From Simmondsia chinensis (taxonomy: Eukaryota > Streptophyta > Magnoliopsida > Caryophyllales > Simmondsiaceae), in NCBI GenBank assembly GCA_018398585.1, contig JAGTTD010000020.1, forward strand, positions 23,160,350-23,224,349: a stretch of DNA of 64,000 nucleotides, read 5' to 3'. Below, in pieces: positions 9,482 to 20,909 of the stretch. Both the position numbers and the translations under genes were made by a program. The notes beneath the pieces were generated by a model. That model saw only the letters and a program-made list of their open reading frames with translations. It ran no database searches and was not told where the DNA came from. Position 1 is the stretch's first letter. Each line of letters opens with the position of its first letter.

Positions 9482-12121
9482 ATGGCACAAAAATATAAAC
9501 TAAAGTCCCTTCTACTTTGTCATTTCCTAATTATAATTACTATTATTACCGAAAAATCGACCGTAGAAAGTGCAAAAGTACCAGCAGTGATTGTGTTCGG
9601 GGACTCGTCCGTTGATCCAGGGAACAACAACGAGATCTCGACGATTGCTCGAAGCAATTTTCCTCCCTATGGTCGAGATCTTGGTGGGGGTGGGCCCACG
9701 GGAAGATTTTCCGATGGACGGCTACCGACAGATTTCATCTCACAAGGGTTAGGGTTAAATCCAATGGTGCCAGCCTATTTGGACCCAAAATGTGACATTT
9801 CTCATTTTGTTAGAGGTGTTAGTTTTGCTTCTGCAGGGAGTGGTTATGATAATGCTACTTCTGATGTGTTGGTAAGTTTCTATCACTTGCAGCTCGTTAA
9901 AAATTTTACATATGAGTCTAGTTGAATCTTATATCGAAGTTTTGAGAGAGAAGATATCACGGTATAAATCTTGCGTGTTACTCTACTTAAACCAATTGGT
10001 TTTAGAATGAAATCCTATTTGGACTTATATGTATGAGCCGGTAAATTTAACATTGCTAATATTTTTTCGGGTTTTTCCTTTTTACAAAAATCATGTCTAA
10101 AAGTGGGTATCTTTTTATTTAACTACCTAATTTTTTAATTTTTTTTTTATAAAACTATGTTCACAAGTTTAAAAATTTTCAATCTGACACATATATTAAC
10201 GTCACTGGTAAAGCCGTCCCTTCTCTATATTTTCACTTTGCACGGGTTCAAATCCTGCCCCAATCTATTGTACATAATGGTGTTAATGTAGTTGGTTAAC
10301 TGAAAACTTTTAAACTTTTCAAGGTAATTTTTTTAAAAAATTGAAATTTTGTTGGGATTAAGTGAAAAATAATCACTTTTAGAGGTGGTTTTATGTAAAA
10401 ACATCCATCGTTTTTTAATTGTTAGAAATTAACATTTCTAAATTGCCTGTGCTAGGCCCGATTTCTGATGTCTAGGCTTGTAATATTGATGTTTGCAGTT
10501 GTTTGGCATCATTCATACCGCAAGTGAGGAGAGTGTGTTTGATATCCTGTACTGCTTGGATGTCCTTACATATGTTAGCTTATATATTGAGGGTATGTCT
10601 CCCCTAGTAGACCGGTTTTCTGGTCAGAATATCTTAAGTTGAGATTTTTCTGCAAATCCCATAACTCCACGAGCTTCTTAGGTTAGCTTGGTGGCTCAAA
10701 TCCCCTCCCCCGTTTTGGTTAGATTCGGAATCGAACTTCAGCAATCCTTTTTCCCTAATTTATTGCCATATTTAGGAAAATTGAAAACTCCTTACCAATA
10801 AATGAAAATATGATCGAGTGGGTAGTGGTGGGCACGAGTGGCAAGAGTGTTGATGAGACAGCGGCGGGCAGTGTGATATGTAATAGAATTGCTCTCTACT
10901 TTTAGAATCTACTTTTTTATTTAGAGTTTGTAATAGAGGTCTATGACCCACATCGTAAATCAGTAGATGGCTATGTGAAGTCCTTAACTAGTAACTGAAT
11001 CTTGTTTTCCATGAACAGTCAGTGATACCACTATGGAAGGAGCTCGAATACTACAAAGAGTATCAAAAGAGGCTAAGAGAGTACCTTGGCAACGCCAAGG
11101 CAACACATATCATAAGTGAAGCCCTATATTTGACAAGCATGGGAACCAACGATTTTCTCGAGAACTACTTCACATTACCAGGAAGAAGATCCCAGTTCAC
11201 TGTGGATCAATACATGGACTTTCTCGTGGGCATTGCAGAAGACTTCCTCAGAAAATTATACGCGCTTGGGGCTAGAAAAGTCTCTTTCGGTGGGCTGATT
11301 CCTATGGGGTGTCTACCCTTGGAGAGGGCCACCAACATCTTAGAAGGGGGCGAGTGTATGGAGATGTACAACATTATTTCTAAGAAATTCAATGCTAAAT
11401 TGAGCAAGTTGGTCGATAAACTCAATAAAGAGCTCCGCGGTGTCAAAATTGTGTTTTCTAATCCTTACGATATTTTCCTAAAAATCATTCACAGGCCTCA
11501 CTTGTACGGTAAGTATAAGAAAGTTAAGTAGCAAATATCATATCTAATGTGCCTAATCATGAGAAAATTTGTTCGGATTCATTCTGCCTCTGTGAAACGG
11601 TTCGAAATTGGGATATATTCTCCTCGACTCCTCTGTTTTTTGCAACTTCTCTTCATTTGAATGCTGGAAACAAAAAAAAAACAAAAACATGAATGGTGAT
11701 TGGTTACTCTAACTAGCAATTATGGTTTTCGACTAGCGAAACACCGTCTTTTTTTTTGTAATTCTAATTTATCGTATTCTAAGGAGTGTTTGGTATTGTT
11801 TTTCTTTTGTCTTCGAGAAAATAAAAATCATATTTTGCGAATGATTTTTTAATTTTTGCTTTCCTGTATTTTACTTTATTTTTAATATTAATTAAATAAT
11901 TATCTGTTTATATTATATTCTTCACAGGATTCGAGGTGGCAGATAGAGGATGTTGCGGAACCGGAGAGATGGAGATGGGATACATATGCAATCGCCAGAA
12001 TCCCCTTACTTGCTCCGATGGCTCCAAATTTGTCTTCTGGGATGCCTTTCATCCTTCCGAGAGAACTAGCCTTATTCTTGCTTACAATTTGCTCAACCAT
12101 CCATTATCTGAATTCCGATAA
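9482..12121 (+). CDS. GDSL esterase/lipase, three exons, intact
   Basis: This is a secreted or apoplastic-type SGNH-fold hydrolase that cleaves ester or lipid substrates; the natural substrate cannot be read from sequence. Exons are 9482-9871, 11019-11508 and 11928-12121, all with GT...AG borders, giving 357 residues, normal for plant GDSL lipases. A hydrophobic N-terminus (residues 9-22) fits a signal peptide. Block I is VFGDSSVDPGNNN with catalytic Ser42. Block II follows at GRFSDGR. Block III GTNDF supplies Asn174. Block V WDAFHPSE supplies Asp332 and His335, so the catalytic set is complete. Intron 1 (1,147 bp) is long and repeat-like. A polyadenylation-like AATAAA lies near 12168. No related gene is adjacent. 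The family call is firm; the physiological role is not. Confidence 0.92.
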
Positions 12122-12776
12122 AACACACATGGTATCGTATGAAAACATTTATATTTACTGTGAAATTTTGAATAAAAACATCCGTGTCCGTATTCAGACT
12201 TGGTGTATATATATGAGTTATACGACTTTTTGTATAACTTTATGTATCTGGAATTGTTATGGACGTACGTAGTTTATTACTCAATCTTATATCGTACAGA
12301 TTTCATTTGTGAGAGTAGCGGGAAAAATACATCACCAATGAGAGTTCAGTGTAATAGTTAAAATACTACTAATATTGAGGACTTAACGATAAACGGTCAT
12401 ATGTTCACATTCGATCGAATCCAACTTACTTATTATTCGGAAAAAAAAAATTAAGAATCTTGCATGGAAGTTATGATTAAAAAAAAAAAAAACACTAACT
12501 GGTGGAGAAATTACTAAAAAATATAATTTAAAAGCATATAAATGAAAAATAGTACCTGAAACGCATGTAAAGAAGTTACCAATAATGTATTACGGACGAT
12601 ATAGTGACTATGTGAGATACGGATTATACTTTCTATAAGACAGCTTCCATGCTCTTACGAGTAAACTCGATGCAATGGATATACAACATGCCGTCTTGAA
12701 GATACAACGCTCTGTCATGTTGTCACTCTTAGATCTTGCACTGCTGCAAGAGACCAAAACTACGCCTAACCACACA
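12122..12776. other. No gene seen downstream of the GDSL gene
   Basis: This holds the presumed 3' UTR of the GDSL gene, then AT-rich unique-looking sequence up to the next MITE. Confidence 0.5.
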
Positions 12777-13283
12777 CCGGGGTGCACATCGGTCCAAGAC
12801 CAGACCAAACCGGACCGGACCGGACCTGACTGAAGACCGAAGTGCATCAAATCATGAGGCCGAAGATCAGACCGATTAAAACCGGGTCGGTCCGGTCCAA
12901 GACCGGTTAGAAACCTGTCTGGACCGGACCGGACCGATTTGGACTGATTTTATCTACAACAACAACAATCCCAGTGCCACCAAGGGCTCCCACCAAAAGC
13001 AGGGTATGGGGAGGGTAGATGTACGCAGCCTTCCCCCTTCAGGGGGCTACCCAATTGCATTTATAAGAAGAAAAACTTTTATATAAAAGTTAAAAATTAG
13101 AGAATAACAATAATAGTATAGTTTACACAATACATAGATAATTTAATATTAGTTATACAGGATCTTTATATAATTATTGAATAGTAAAAAATAAATATTT
13201 AATTTTCTAAGCTTTAATATTTTAAGAACATACATTATATATTAAAATTATTTACTCAAAATATTTAATGCGTAATTGAAGTT
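12777..13283. mobile_element. hAT-type MITE, copy 2, interrupted by a SINE
   Basis: It is homologous to 8153-8677: CGGGGTGCACATCGGTCC at the left, the GGACCGGACC cluster, then the same AT-rich core to about 'tgcgtaattga'. The right arm is missing, so it is 3'-truncated. A short SINE (12955-13052) is inserted in the core at a point that is uninterrupted in copy 1. Confidence 0.6.
12955..13052 (-). mobile_element. 5'-truncated SINE (3' module only)
   Basis: On the minus strand this has the GGGGGAAGGCTGCGTACATC module, GCACTGGGATTG and a TTG tail, with about 100 bases in total. It lies inside hAT MITE copy 2, where copy 1 reads straight through. Confidence 0.65.
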
Positions 13284-13737
13284 AGAAACGTGTTAAAAGT
13301 TATTAAATGTACAAAAGACTTGGGCAACCACCGAGGAACGCTAAGGCACGCCATGATCAAAGTCAGGCTGTTAGAGCGAATTTGTTGTAGATTTCTTACT
13401 TTCTAAAATGGTCGATAACAATTTTTATTGGAGAATGCACAAATCAAGCACTGCAAAAATGGAGGACTATCGTCCTAATTTTATTGACCGAAAGATTCCA
13501 TTTCCACGTGCCGGAGGCAAAGGTTAACTTCTAAGACAGAGTGTTTGAACAACGAGATGCTACGTATTGACAGAGCCAATCCATTATCGTCCATTTCTTG
13601 TTATAGATATATACATGCTTGTTTTTCTATATTGGCTCTATCATAGTCGGAAGGATAGCTGTCATATGAAGCAGTGAAATTGTTGAGTCCAACCCATATT
13701 ATTTTATTCTGTTACATCAAAATAAAAAAAATAAAAA

Positions 13738-14072
13738 AATGGAGATATTAGTAAGATATACTTGTTTGATGTTTTGGATAAGATTTAGAGTATAAGATTA
13801 GATAGAGTTTGATTTGTAGTTAATTTGTTTAATTTTAGTTAGAAAGCTCGGTTAATTATGAGAGAGTTGGAGATTTAGGGAGTATTGGTTTTTTGGGTTT
13901 CAATTAAAAACAGTAATTCTAAAAATTCAAATAGAGTTTAATGTACGATTGGATTGTGGTTTTTCCCTTTAATTCAGAGAGGGTTTTCTACGTTAAAATC
14001 TCGTGTCTCGTTTCGTTGATTTTGTTCAATTTTTTGCTTCCGTTTGTGTTTGATTTGTGGAGTTTCCCTAAC
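13738..14072 (+). mobile_element. Probable solo LTR, copia-like
   Basis: It contains TGGAGATATTAGTAAG at the left and a U5-like right part (TTTAATTCAGAGAGGGTTTTC, then TTTGATTTGTGGAGTTTCCC) similar to 1-188. No primer-binding site or clear target-site duplication was found, so the limits are approximate. Confidence 0.35.
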
Positions 14073-14199
14073 GTACTCAATTTAAGAACTTAATTTATAT
14101 AATTCGACTCTAGTGATGTAGAAAACAATTGTTAGATTATAAAAAAATATGATAATGTTACATACTAATGAATTCTTTAGAATTTACTTGTACATTTTT

Positions 14200-14322
14200 T
14201 TTTTTTGATAATCAGCATTTCATTAATCCTGAAAGGAATCAGTTACAATCATGATCAAAAGACAGATAAATGATCAAAAGTATTTCACTCTATACAAAAT
14301 GTGGAGCGATTCGAGTAGATTA
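14200..14322 (-). mobile_element. Possible LINE 3' fragment
   Basis: A T-run at the left (poly-A on the minus strand) opens a 123-bp segment flanked by TACATTTTT at 14191-14199 and 14323-14331. This is the signature of a 5'-truncated, poly-A-tailed retroposon. There is no coding sequence to confirm a LINE, so a processed transcript fragment is equally possible. Confidence 0.28.
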
Positions 14323-15009
14323 TACATTTTTGAATGTGCTTTTCATATATACTTGTACAATAGTATTTTCTAACATTTCTCGGGGTCTAAAAAAAATTTT
14401 CAATTAAGGCTCTTCATATATAATAATATTTATGTTAAAACCTATTAGTATCAACAATTATAGCTTTAAAAACCACAATCTCTAAAATTAGAGGGCCCCG
14501 AGTGAGTGCTTGGGTCGCTTGGGGTTATATCCGACCCTGATTGCAAGATTGGCCTTTTATTATATATATCAAGACTTTTTGTTTCTGTATCAATCATTTT
14601 CCTAAAATTAAATAGATTATTTTATTATATCTGCAAATTCGTTCCAACAATTGAATATATAAATTAGGGTTAGGTATAACTCCAAGTAACCTAAACAACT
14701 GCTTGGGGCCTTTAAATGTTTGGGTTTTTGATTTTTAAAGTATCAGTTATTAATATTAATAAATTTTGTGAGTAATTTTTTATAATCTGTTACATATAAA
14801 AAGAGAAATCTAAAATTTTCACTTGAAGCCCTGAAACTGGTAGGGTTGTCACTGTTATAAATTATATAGATACGTTTAGTAAAATGAGAAATCATATAGA
14901 AGATTAACAACAGAGGAAATTACATTATAGTCTATAAGAAATATAATAAAAGATAACAAAGTATATCTTAGGCTAATATACTAATAATATTTATACCATA
15001 TATAAGTAA

Positions 15010-15263
15010 AAAAAGCAAAAAGCAAAAAGCAATATACCCAGTGCCCTAAGGGCTTCCGCCTAAGTAAGGTCTTGGGGGGGCGGATGTACGCAACTTTCCC
15101 CCTTCAGGGTATCCCCTGAAGAGAGGTTATTTCCGAGTGCCTCAAACCTGAGGGTGAGGACTTCTCAGGAGGTCACCCATGCTGGTACCGCTCTCACCCA
15201 AGCACGCTTAATTTCGGAGTTCTAATGAGATTTGGTGACGGCGTATTAGTACCCTCGTTTGTT
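15010..15263 (-). mobile_element. 5S-rRNA-headed SINE, copy A1
   Basis: On the minus strand it starts near AACGAGGGTACTAATACGCC and runs through most of 5S rRNA (AGAACTCCGAAATTAAGCG, GGGTGACCTCCTGAG). It continues with the SINE 3' module and ends in a GCTTTTT-rich tail instead of TTG. Flanks of 18 bp (14992-15009 and 15246-style partner at 15264-15281) read TATACCATATATAA(G/C)TAA. The orthologous element at 32603-32851 lies in copy B, so the insertion predates the duplication. Confidence 0.78.
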
Positions 15264-15324
15264 TATACCATATATAACTAAATATATAACATATAATTAA
15301 TTATTATTAAGTATATAAATGTGT

Positions 15325-15550
15325 ACCAAAGAGGGCACCAACACGCCATCATCGGATCCAATTAGAACTCCGAAGTTAAGCGTGCTTGAGTAGTACCAGG
15401 ATGGGTGACCTCCTAGGAAGTTCTAACCCTCAGGTTGGGGGTATTGAAAAACAGCCTTTCTTCAAGTTAACACCCTGAAGGGGGAAGGCTGCGTCCATCC
15501 GCCCCCCAGACTTGCGTAGGCGGGAGCCCTTGAGGCACTGGGTATGTTCT
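15325..15550 (+). mobile_element. 5S-rRNA-headed SINE, A-specific copy with empty site
   Basis: The head ACCAAAGAGGGCACCAACACG leads into a 5S-like body (TTAGAACTCCGAAGTTAAGC, GATGGGTGACCTCCTAGG). The body lacks six bases within the GGGCGAGAG region. The SINE 3' module and GCACTGGGTATG follow. TATATAAATGTGT is duplicated at 15312-15324 and 15551-15563. Copy B reads 'tatgtaaatgtgtgctt' with one unduplicated target near 32901-32912, an empty site. The insertion is thus a genuine retroposition event after the segmental duplication. Confidence 0.88.
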
Positions 15551-16683
15551 TATATAAATGTGTGCTTTATCTAAACGAGAAATTCGATAAATACACATGG
15601 AAAGATGCTATTTTTTTTTCTTTTAATAAAAAATTGAAGGGAAAAAAAAGAGTAGGTTTGCTGATATTGATGATGTTAGGACCACCCATAAAATACCGAA
15701 CCACAAATCAAGACAGTAAATACAAAATTAAAGGGAATGGGGAAAAAATGTTAAACACAGAAATTTACGTGATTCAGCCGAAGCCTACATCTACAAAGGG
15801 AAAGCAACAATACTCACTATTAACAAGGATTACCCCTTTTACTCACTCTTGCTCATAATTTACACCAATCAAGAGTGCCTTATAAATAGGGCTCTTACAA
15901 TCAAAACCGCTGAAAACTTAAAACCCGTGCCATAAAAACAGACCCTAATAAATCCGGTCAATAATTATGACGGTTACTGGAAATGAAAAGTCTCCACATT
16001 TAACAATCTCCCACGTGGAGACTGCAATGTAATGCTCCATGCTTTCCCCTTACACACAATCATAATGCGTGAACTCCACCTGAAGCCTACCTCGGCTTCA
16101 GTATATCAAGTGATACACTCTTCTTTAGCAAAACTTCCGGATTCACGTTCCCACTTGTCTTCTTGTAACGGGAATTCAATCAGCGGCCACTGCGAGCATC
16201 CACTAATCTCAATCAAAATGACCCTTCTAATTAATCCATTCACCCATCAACTTTCTGGACAGAAATGAAAACCTCAGAAAGTGGCTTCTAACTGACACGC
16301 TTTGACTTACCCAAAACTGAGTTTCCTATAATAAACTCAGTATCAGTTGACTTTGATGTTGAAAAGTGTGCCCGACTTCGAACCATGAGCTATCACTAAT
16401 GCCCCTTTCGATATATCCACTTTTCACCCCAGAACCTAGTAGAATACCCACTGTCATCAAGCTGTCCCATCGATAGCACTTTTTTCTTCAACTAGGGAAT
16501 GTATCTCTCACCATGCAAAGTCCACATCGACCCACGTGGTAACGAAATAGTGATGCCACCCATACGGATAACTTCCAACGGTTGTCCATTTGACAAATAC
16601 ACTCTTCCACAATTCCCAACTACAAAATTCTAAATCACGTCCCTACATGATGTAGCGTGAAACAAAGCCCTTGAATCTAAAAT

Positions 16684-17316
16684 CTAGCTATCCACTGGCG
16701 AATGTACAGTAAGAGCTAGAGCATCCCGTATCTCCTCAATCATGACATTGGTTGTATCAGGATCAAACTTTGTCAACACTCTACATTCCCTTTTCAGATG
16801 TCCCAGTTTCCCACGATGCCAATACAACTCCCTCTGGCCTATCCTACTACCACTTTTGGCTCTACGTGATCTTTCAAAACACCTATCCCAGGTATCCACA
16901 CTTAAGGTGTGATTCTCACCCGAATTGCGTCGATGCACTTCCTCAGCTAAAACCAGATCATGTACATCATTGTATTTGAATTTTTCTTTACCGGTAGAAT
17001 TACTGATCGCCATTCTCATGGCATCCCAACTATTAGGCAGAGATGTTAACAATACCAATGCTCAGATTTCATCATCAGATTTAATTTCCACTGACATTGG
17101 CTGATTTATAATCGTATTAAAAGCATTCGAATGTTGGGCAACAGAACCACTTTCCTTCATCTTCAAATTGAATAACTTCTTCATCAGATATACCTTGTTG
17201 TTCGCCGATGGTTTCTCATACAAACCCGACAAAGCTGCCATCAAATATGCCGTTGTCTTCTCCTTGATAACATTATGTGCCATGGTCCGGGATAGGGTAA
17301 GCCAATTGACTTCCAA
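16684..17316 (-). pseudogene. Copia gag remnant, copy A
   Basis: The frame 17316-17065 carries a gag motif (KKLFNLKMKESGSVAQH) and is closed by TGA at 17062-17064, with the same frame resuming (LLTSLPNSWDAM). The nucleocapsid knuckle is damaged: the expected CX2CX4HX4C reads YWHRGKLGHLKREC, so the first two cysteines are lost. Copy B has a TAA at the equivalent codon. Gag would package element RNA; this copy cannot make an intact one. Confidence 0.7.
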
Positions 17317-17524
17317 AACTTGTCAGTCCGACAAGTTCCGCTCTTCGTCCTCCATATCCTTGTGCTTATTCCCTAATAAGGGCAAACGACAACTTTTTTG
17401 CATACAAAAAATTCTCAATCTGCATCCATCAATACTCAAAATAAGTCCTGTAAAATTTCTCAATATCAAAAATTTTTACCTCATCCGGTCGCCATTGATG
17501 AACACTTCAAATTTTAGTCACCTC

Positions 17525-20500
17525 TGTTAGGTTATGTCTCAAATTACTTGTTTTTTTTATTGGGGTTGCCGTGGGGTCACCGATCGATCGCGAGGGAGAG
17601 CCGATCGATCGGGTGATTTAAGGAAAGGATTCGTACTTTTGGCCGTAGAGGGGCGGATCGATCGGCCAGTCGTTTTTCGCTGGCCCTAATTATTTTCTAT
17701 AAATAGGGACGTAGGGTTTACATCAGAATGTATCCAATCAAAGAGCGTGTGAGCTGCCATTAAGAAAAAGAGGTGATTTCGTAATTCCTCCAAGATATTC
17801 GAGTGCTAAGAGAGTTCAGAGGGAGTGATTGTAATTCTTCCATATATCTCGTTTGGGAAGTGACGTTGTAATTCTTCCGTTCAGTTAATAAAGAATCTTC
17901 ATCTCCGCCCGTAGTTTTCTCCCCTCTCGATTGTAGAGGGGTTTCCACGTAAATACTGTGTGTTCTTGTTTTTGTTCTTTCTTTCTCCATATTTGTTTAC
18001 TTCTCGTTTTGTGTGAGTCATATTATTTGAATCGAATCAAGTTTCCAGGGTTTACGCTTCGGCATTAAGTTTTCCTCTAGAAATTGGTATCTTAGTATAC
18101 TAGATTTGTTAAGTTTCTTTACAAATTGGTAACAGAGCCCTGTTTATTTCGATTTGATAATATGACGTCCGCATTTAGATCCGAAATTGAGAAGTTTGGT
18201 AGTCAAGGGAGCTTCAGCTTATGGCAGGTTCGCGTTAAGAGCTTCTTGACTCAGAATGGCTTGAAGAAAGCTTTAGATGGAAAAGAGAAGGAATCAGAGA
18301 ATCTTACAGAAGCACAATGGGAGGAGTTGGATGAGAAGGCGCTCACAGCAATTCAGATGTGTCTTACCGATGACGTTTTGACAGAAGTTCTGGAAGTGAA
18401 GACCGCTAAGGAGTTGCGGGAGAAATTGCAGGATATGTTCTGTTTCAAGTCTGTCTCCAACAAACTTGCAGTTAAGCGCCGGTTATTCACGTTTCGTATG
18501 TCAGAAGGTACGTCACTTAAGAACCACGTCTGTGAATTTAATTCAATTATTCAAGATTTGAAAGAATTGGATGATATTCCTAAGGATGAAGATCAGGCAA
18601 TGTTGTTGTTATGTTCTCTCTCTGCTTCATATAAGGGTTTTGTCGAAAGTATGATTTATGGTGGTAGACAAACCATAGCTGTTGATGAAGTTAAGAGAAA
18701 CCTACTGAGTAAAGAACGAGTAGATACAGAATTATCTGATTCTGTATATAACTCAGGTAGAGGTTTATTTGTGAGGGGGAGAATCGAGTATGATCATAGT
18801 GGAAACAAGTCTAAGTCTAGGTATCAAGACCTAACCTGTAACTACTGTCGTAAGAAATGGCACATTAAGAAAGACTGTTATAAACTTAAGAGAAAATTAG
18901 AAGCAGATATTAGGTCTGACCAGAGATCCATAGCAGCTAGTGTTGTGAATGGTGAGAACGAAGATTTTCTATTGTCTATGTCTGAACCTCAGTTCAACTT
19001 GAAAGAAAGTTGGTTTTTGGATTCGGGTTGCTCCTATCATGTCTGTCCCAACCGGGATTGGTTTTCCACATACGAGTCTGTTCGAGGTGGAGTTGCTTTG
19101 ATGGGTAATGATAATCCATGCAAAGTTCTGGGTATAGGAACAATTCGTTTTAGGATGTTCGATGCACTATCAGGGTTTTGGGCGATGTTCGTCATGTTCC
19201 TGATTTGAAGAAGAATCTCATCTCTTTAGGTACTCTTGAGTCTAAAGGGTATAGGTACACAGCTGAAGGTGGAGTTTTGAAGGTCGTTAAGGGTACATTG
19301 ACAGTTATGAAGGGCAGAAGGTCAGGTACGTTGTACGAGCTTGTCGGTTCCACATTTGTTAGATCTGTTGCAGTATCTTCATCATCCTTGTTGTTGACAG
19401 AACCACAGATCACAAATTTAGGACGTTTGAGATTGGATCGTTCAGGTGATAGGGGTTTGTCTGAGCACAGTGTGAGGGGCTCTTTGTGTGGTCAGTCCAG
19501 AGGACTGCTGGTATGTGAACAAGGGCTTTATGGAAAGCAGAAAGGTTTTCGCTTCAAACAATTCTTGACGAGTCGTGTCATGTTTGGTGAGTCTTCATTA
19601 GTTTCTCCATAGAAGATGCCATCAGTTGGTTAGGTCAGGTGAGTAAGCCAGAGGGAGTTCAGTTTAGTAACACAGTTCAGCAGCAGGTGGCTGTTTCAGA
19701 TGATGTGTCAAGAGCCAATTCAGAGAAGAAAATTGGCATTGCTGATAACCTCTCAGATATGTTCACTCAGTTTCTACCTAACAGGAAGTTCAAGCTTCGC
19801 TCGGTTAGGTTTCGTACTTCGTTGTGCTAACCCCGTGTGTGGGGGTTTTGTGGAGAAGGTGGAGGAAATTCTTTTATGTATGTAATTTGAGCCAAGGTGG
19901 AGGAAATTCTTTTATGTATGTCTCAAATTACTTGTTTTATTTTTACTGGGGCTGCCGTGGGGTCACCGATCAATCGGGAGAAAAAGCCGATCGATTGGGT
20001 AATTTAAGGAAAGGATTCGTATTTTTGGCCGTAGAGGGGCCGATCGATCGGGTCTCACCGACCGATCGGGAGTCGTTTTCTGCCGGCTCTAATTATTTTC
20101 TATAAATAGGGACGTAGGGTTTACATCAGAATGTATCCAATCAAAGAGCGTGTGAGCCGCCATTAAGAAAAAGAGGTGATTTCGTAATTCCTTTAAGATA
20201 TTCGAGTGCTACGAGAGTTCAGAGGGAGTGATTGTAATTCTTCCATATATCTCGTTTGGGAAGTGACGTTGTAATTCTTCCGTTCAGTTAATAAAGAATC
20301 TCCATATCCGCCCGTGGTTTTCTCCCCTCTCGATTGTAGAGGGGTTTCCACGTAAATACTATATGTTCTTGTTTTTGTTCTTTCTTTCTCCATATTTGTT
20401 TACTTCTCGTTTTGTGTGAGTCATATTATTTGAATCGAATCAAGTTTTCAGGGTTTACGCTTCTGCATTAAGTTTTTCTCCACAAATTGATATCTTAGTA

Positions 20501-20525
20501 TACTAGATTTGTTAAGTTTCTTTAC
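17525..20525 (+). mobile_element. Internally deleted Tork-like copia retrotransposon
   Basis: LTRs are 17525-18123 and about 19911-20525, flanked by exact ACCTC duplications (17520-17524, 20526-20530). The primer site TGGTAACAGAGC (18128) is a one-base variant of the tRNA-Met match. Gag and protease are present. The integrase core, reverse transcriptase and RNase H are deleted, leaving the pre-integrase segment and the last few residues (SDMFTQFLPNRKFK). A 38-bp-spaced repeat of the polypurine region precedes the right LTR, whose first bases are degenerate. Copy B has the uninterrupted target at about 34873. Confidence 0.9.
18162..19208 (+). pseudogene. Copia gag-protease frame, frameshifted at the 3' end
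   Basis: The start at 18162 follows the primer site and matches the gag start of the 56-kb relative. The gag region is followed by a zinc knuckle, CNYCRKKWHIKKDC, in which the usual Gly is Trp. The protease active-site motif WFLDSGCSYH is kept. A frameshift near 19165-19200 diverts the frame before VPDLKKNLISLGT, which resumes at 19199 in another frame. The HHCC integrase finger (19420-19540) has lost its histidines. No downstream pol exists, so any product would be gag-protease only. Confidence 0.72.
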
Positions 20526-20909
20526 AACCTCGAACACTAAATATTTTTTTAAAAAAAAATATTATTTTTGCAAAATTGGTCAACTAATATAATTGACCAC
20601 CTCAGTCTTTCTCCCCTGATGTCTCACCCTTTCTCTCTCCCGCGCGCGTCTCCCGCACAACTCCGCCATCATCGCTTCGCTCACCATCGACATCAACCGC
20701 CGGAAACTCACCAGTCCTCCGGTGCCTCACCGTTCACCGATTTGCTCGGGAACCACCAGATCTATCTCCCAGGTAACCTGGTCTAGTCTTTTTCTTTCAC
20801 CTCCGTTAACGATCACGCGCAGCCTGAAACCGCCACGCGGCTCCACAATCGCCGTTATGTTTTTCTCGGGCGTGTTCTAACCAGACGCCACCCTTTGCTC
20901 CCGCGTGTA

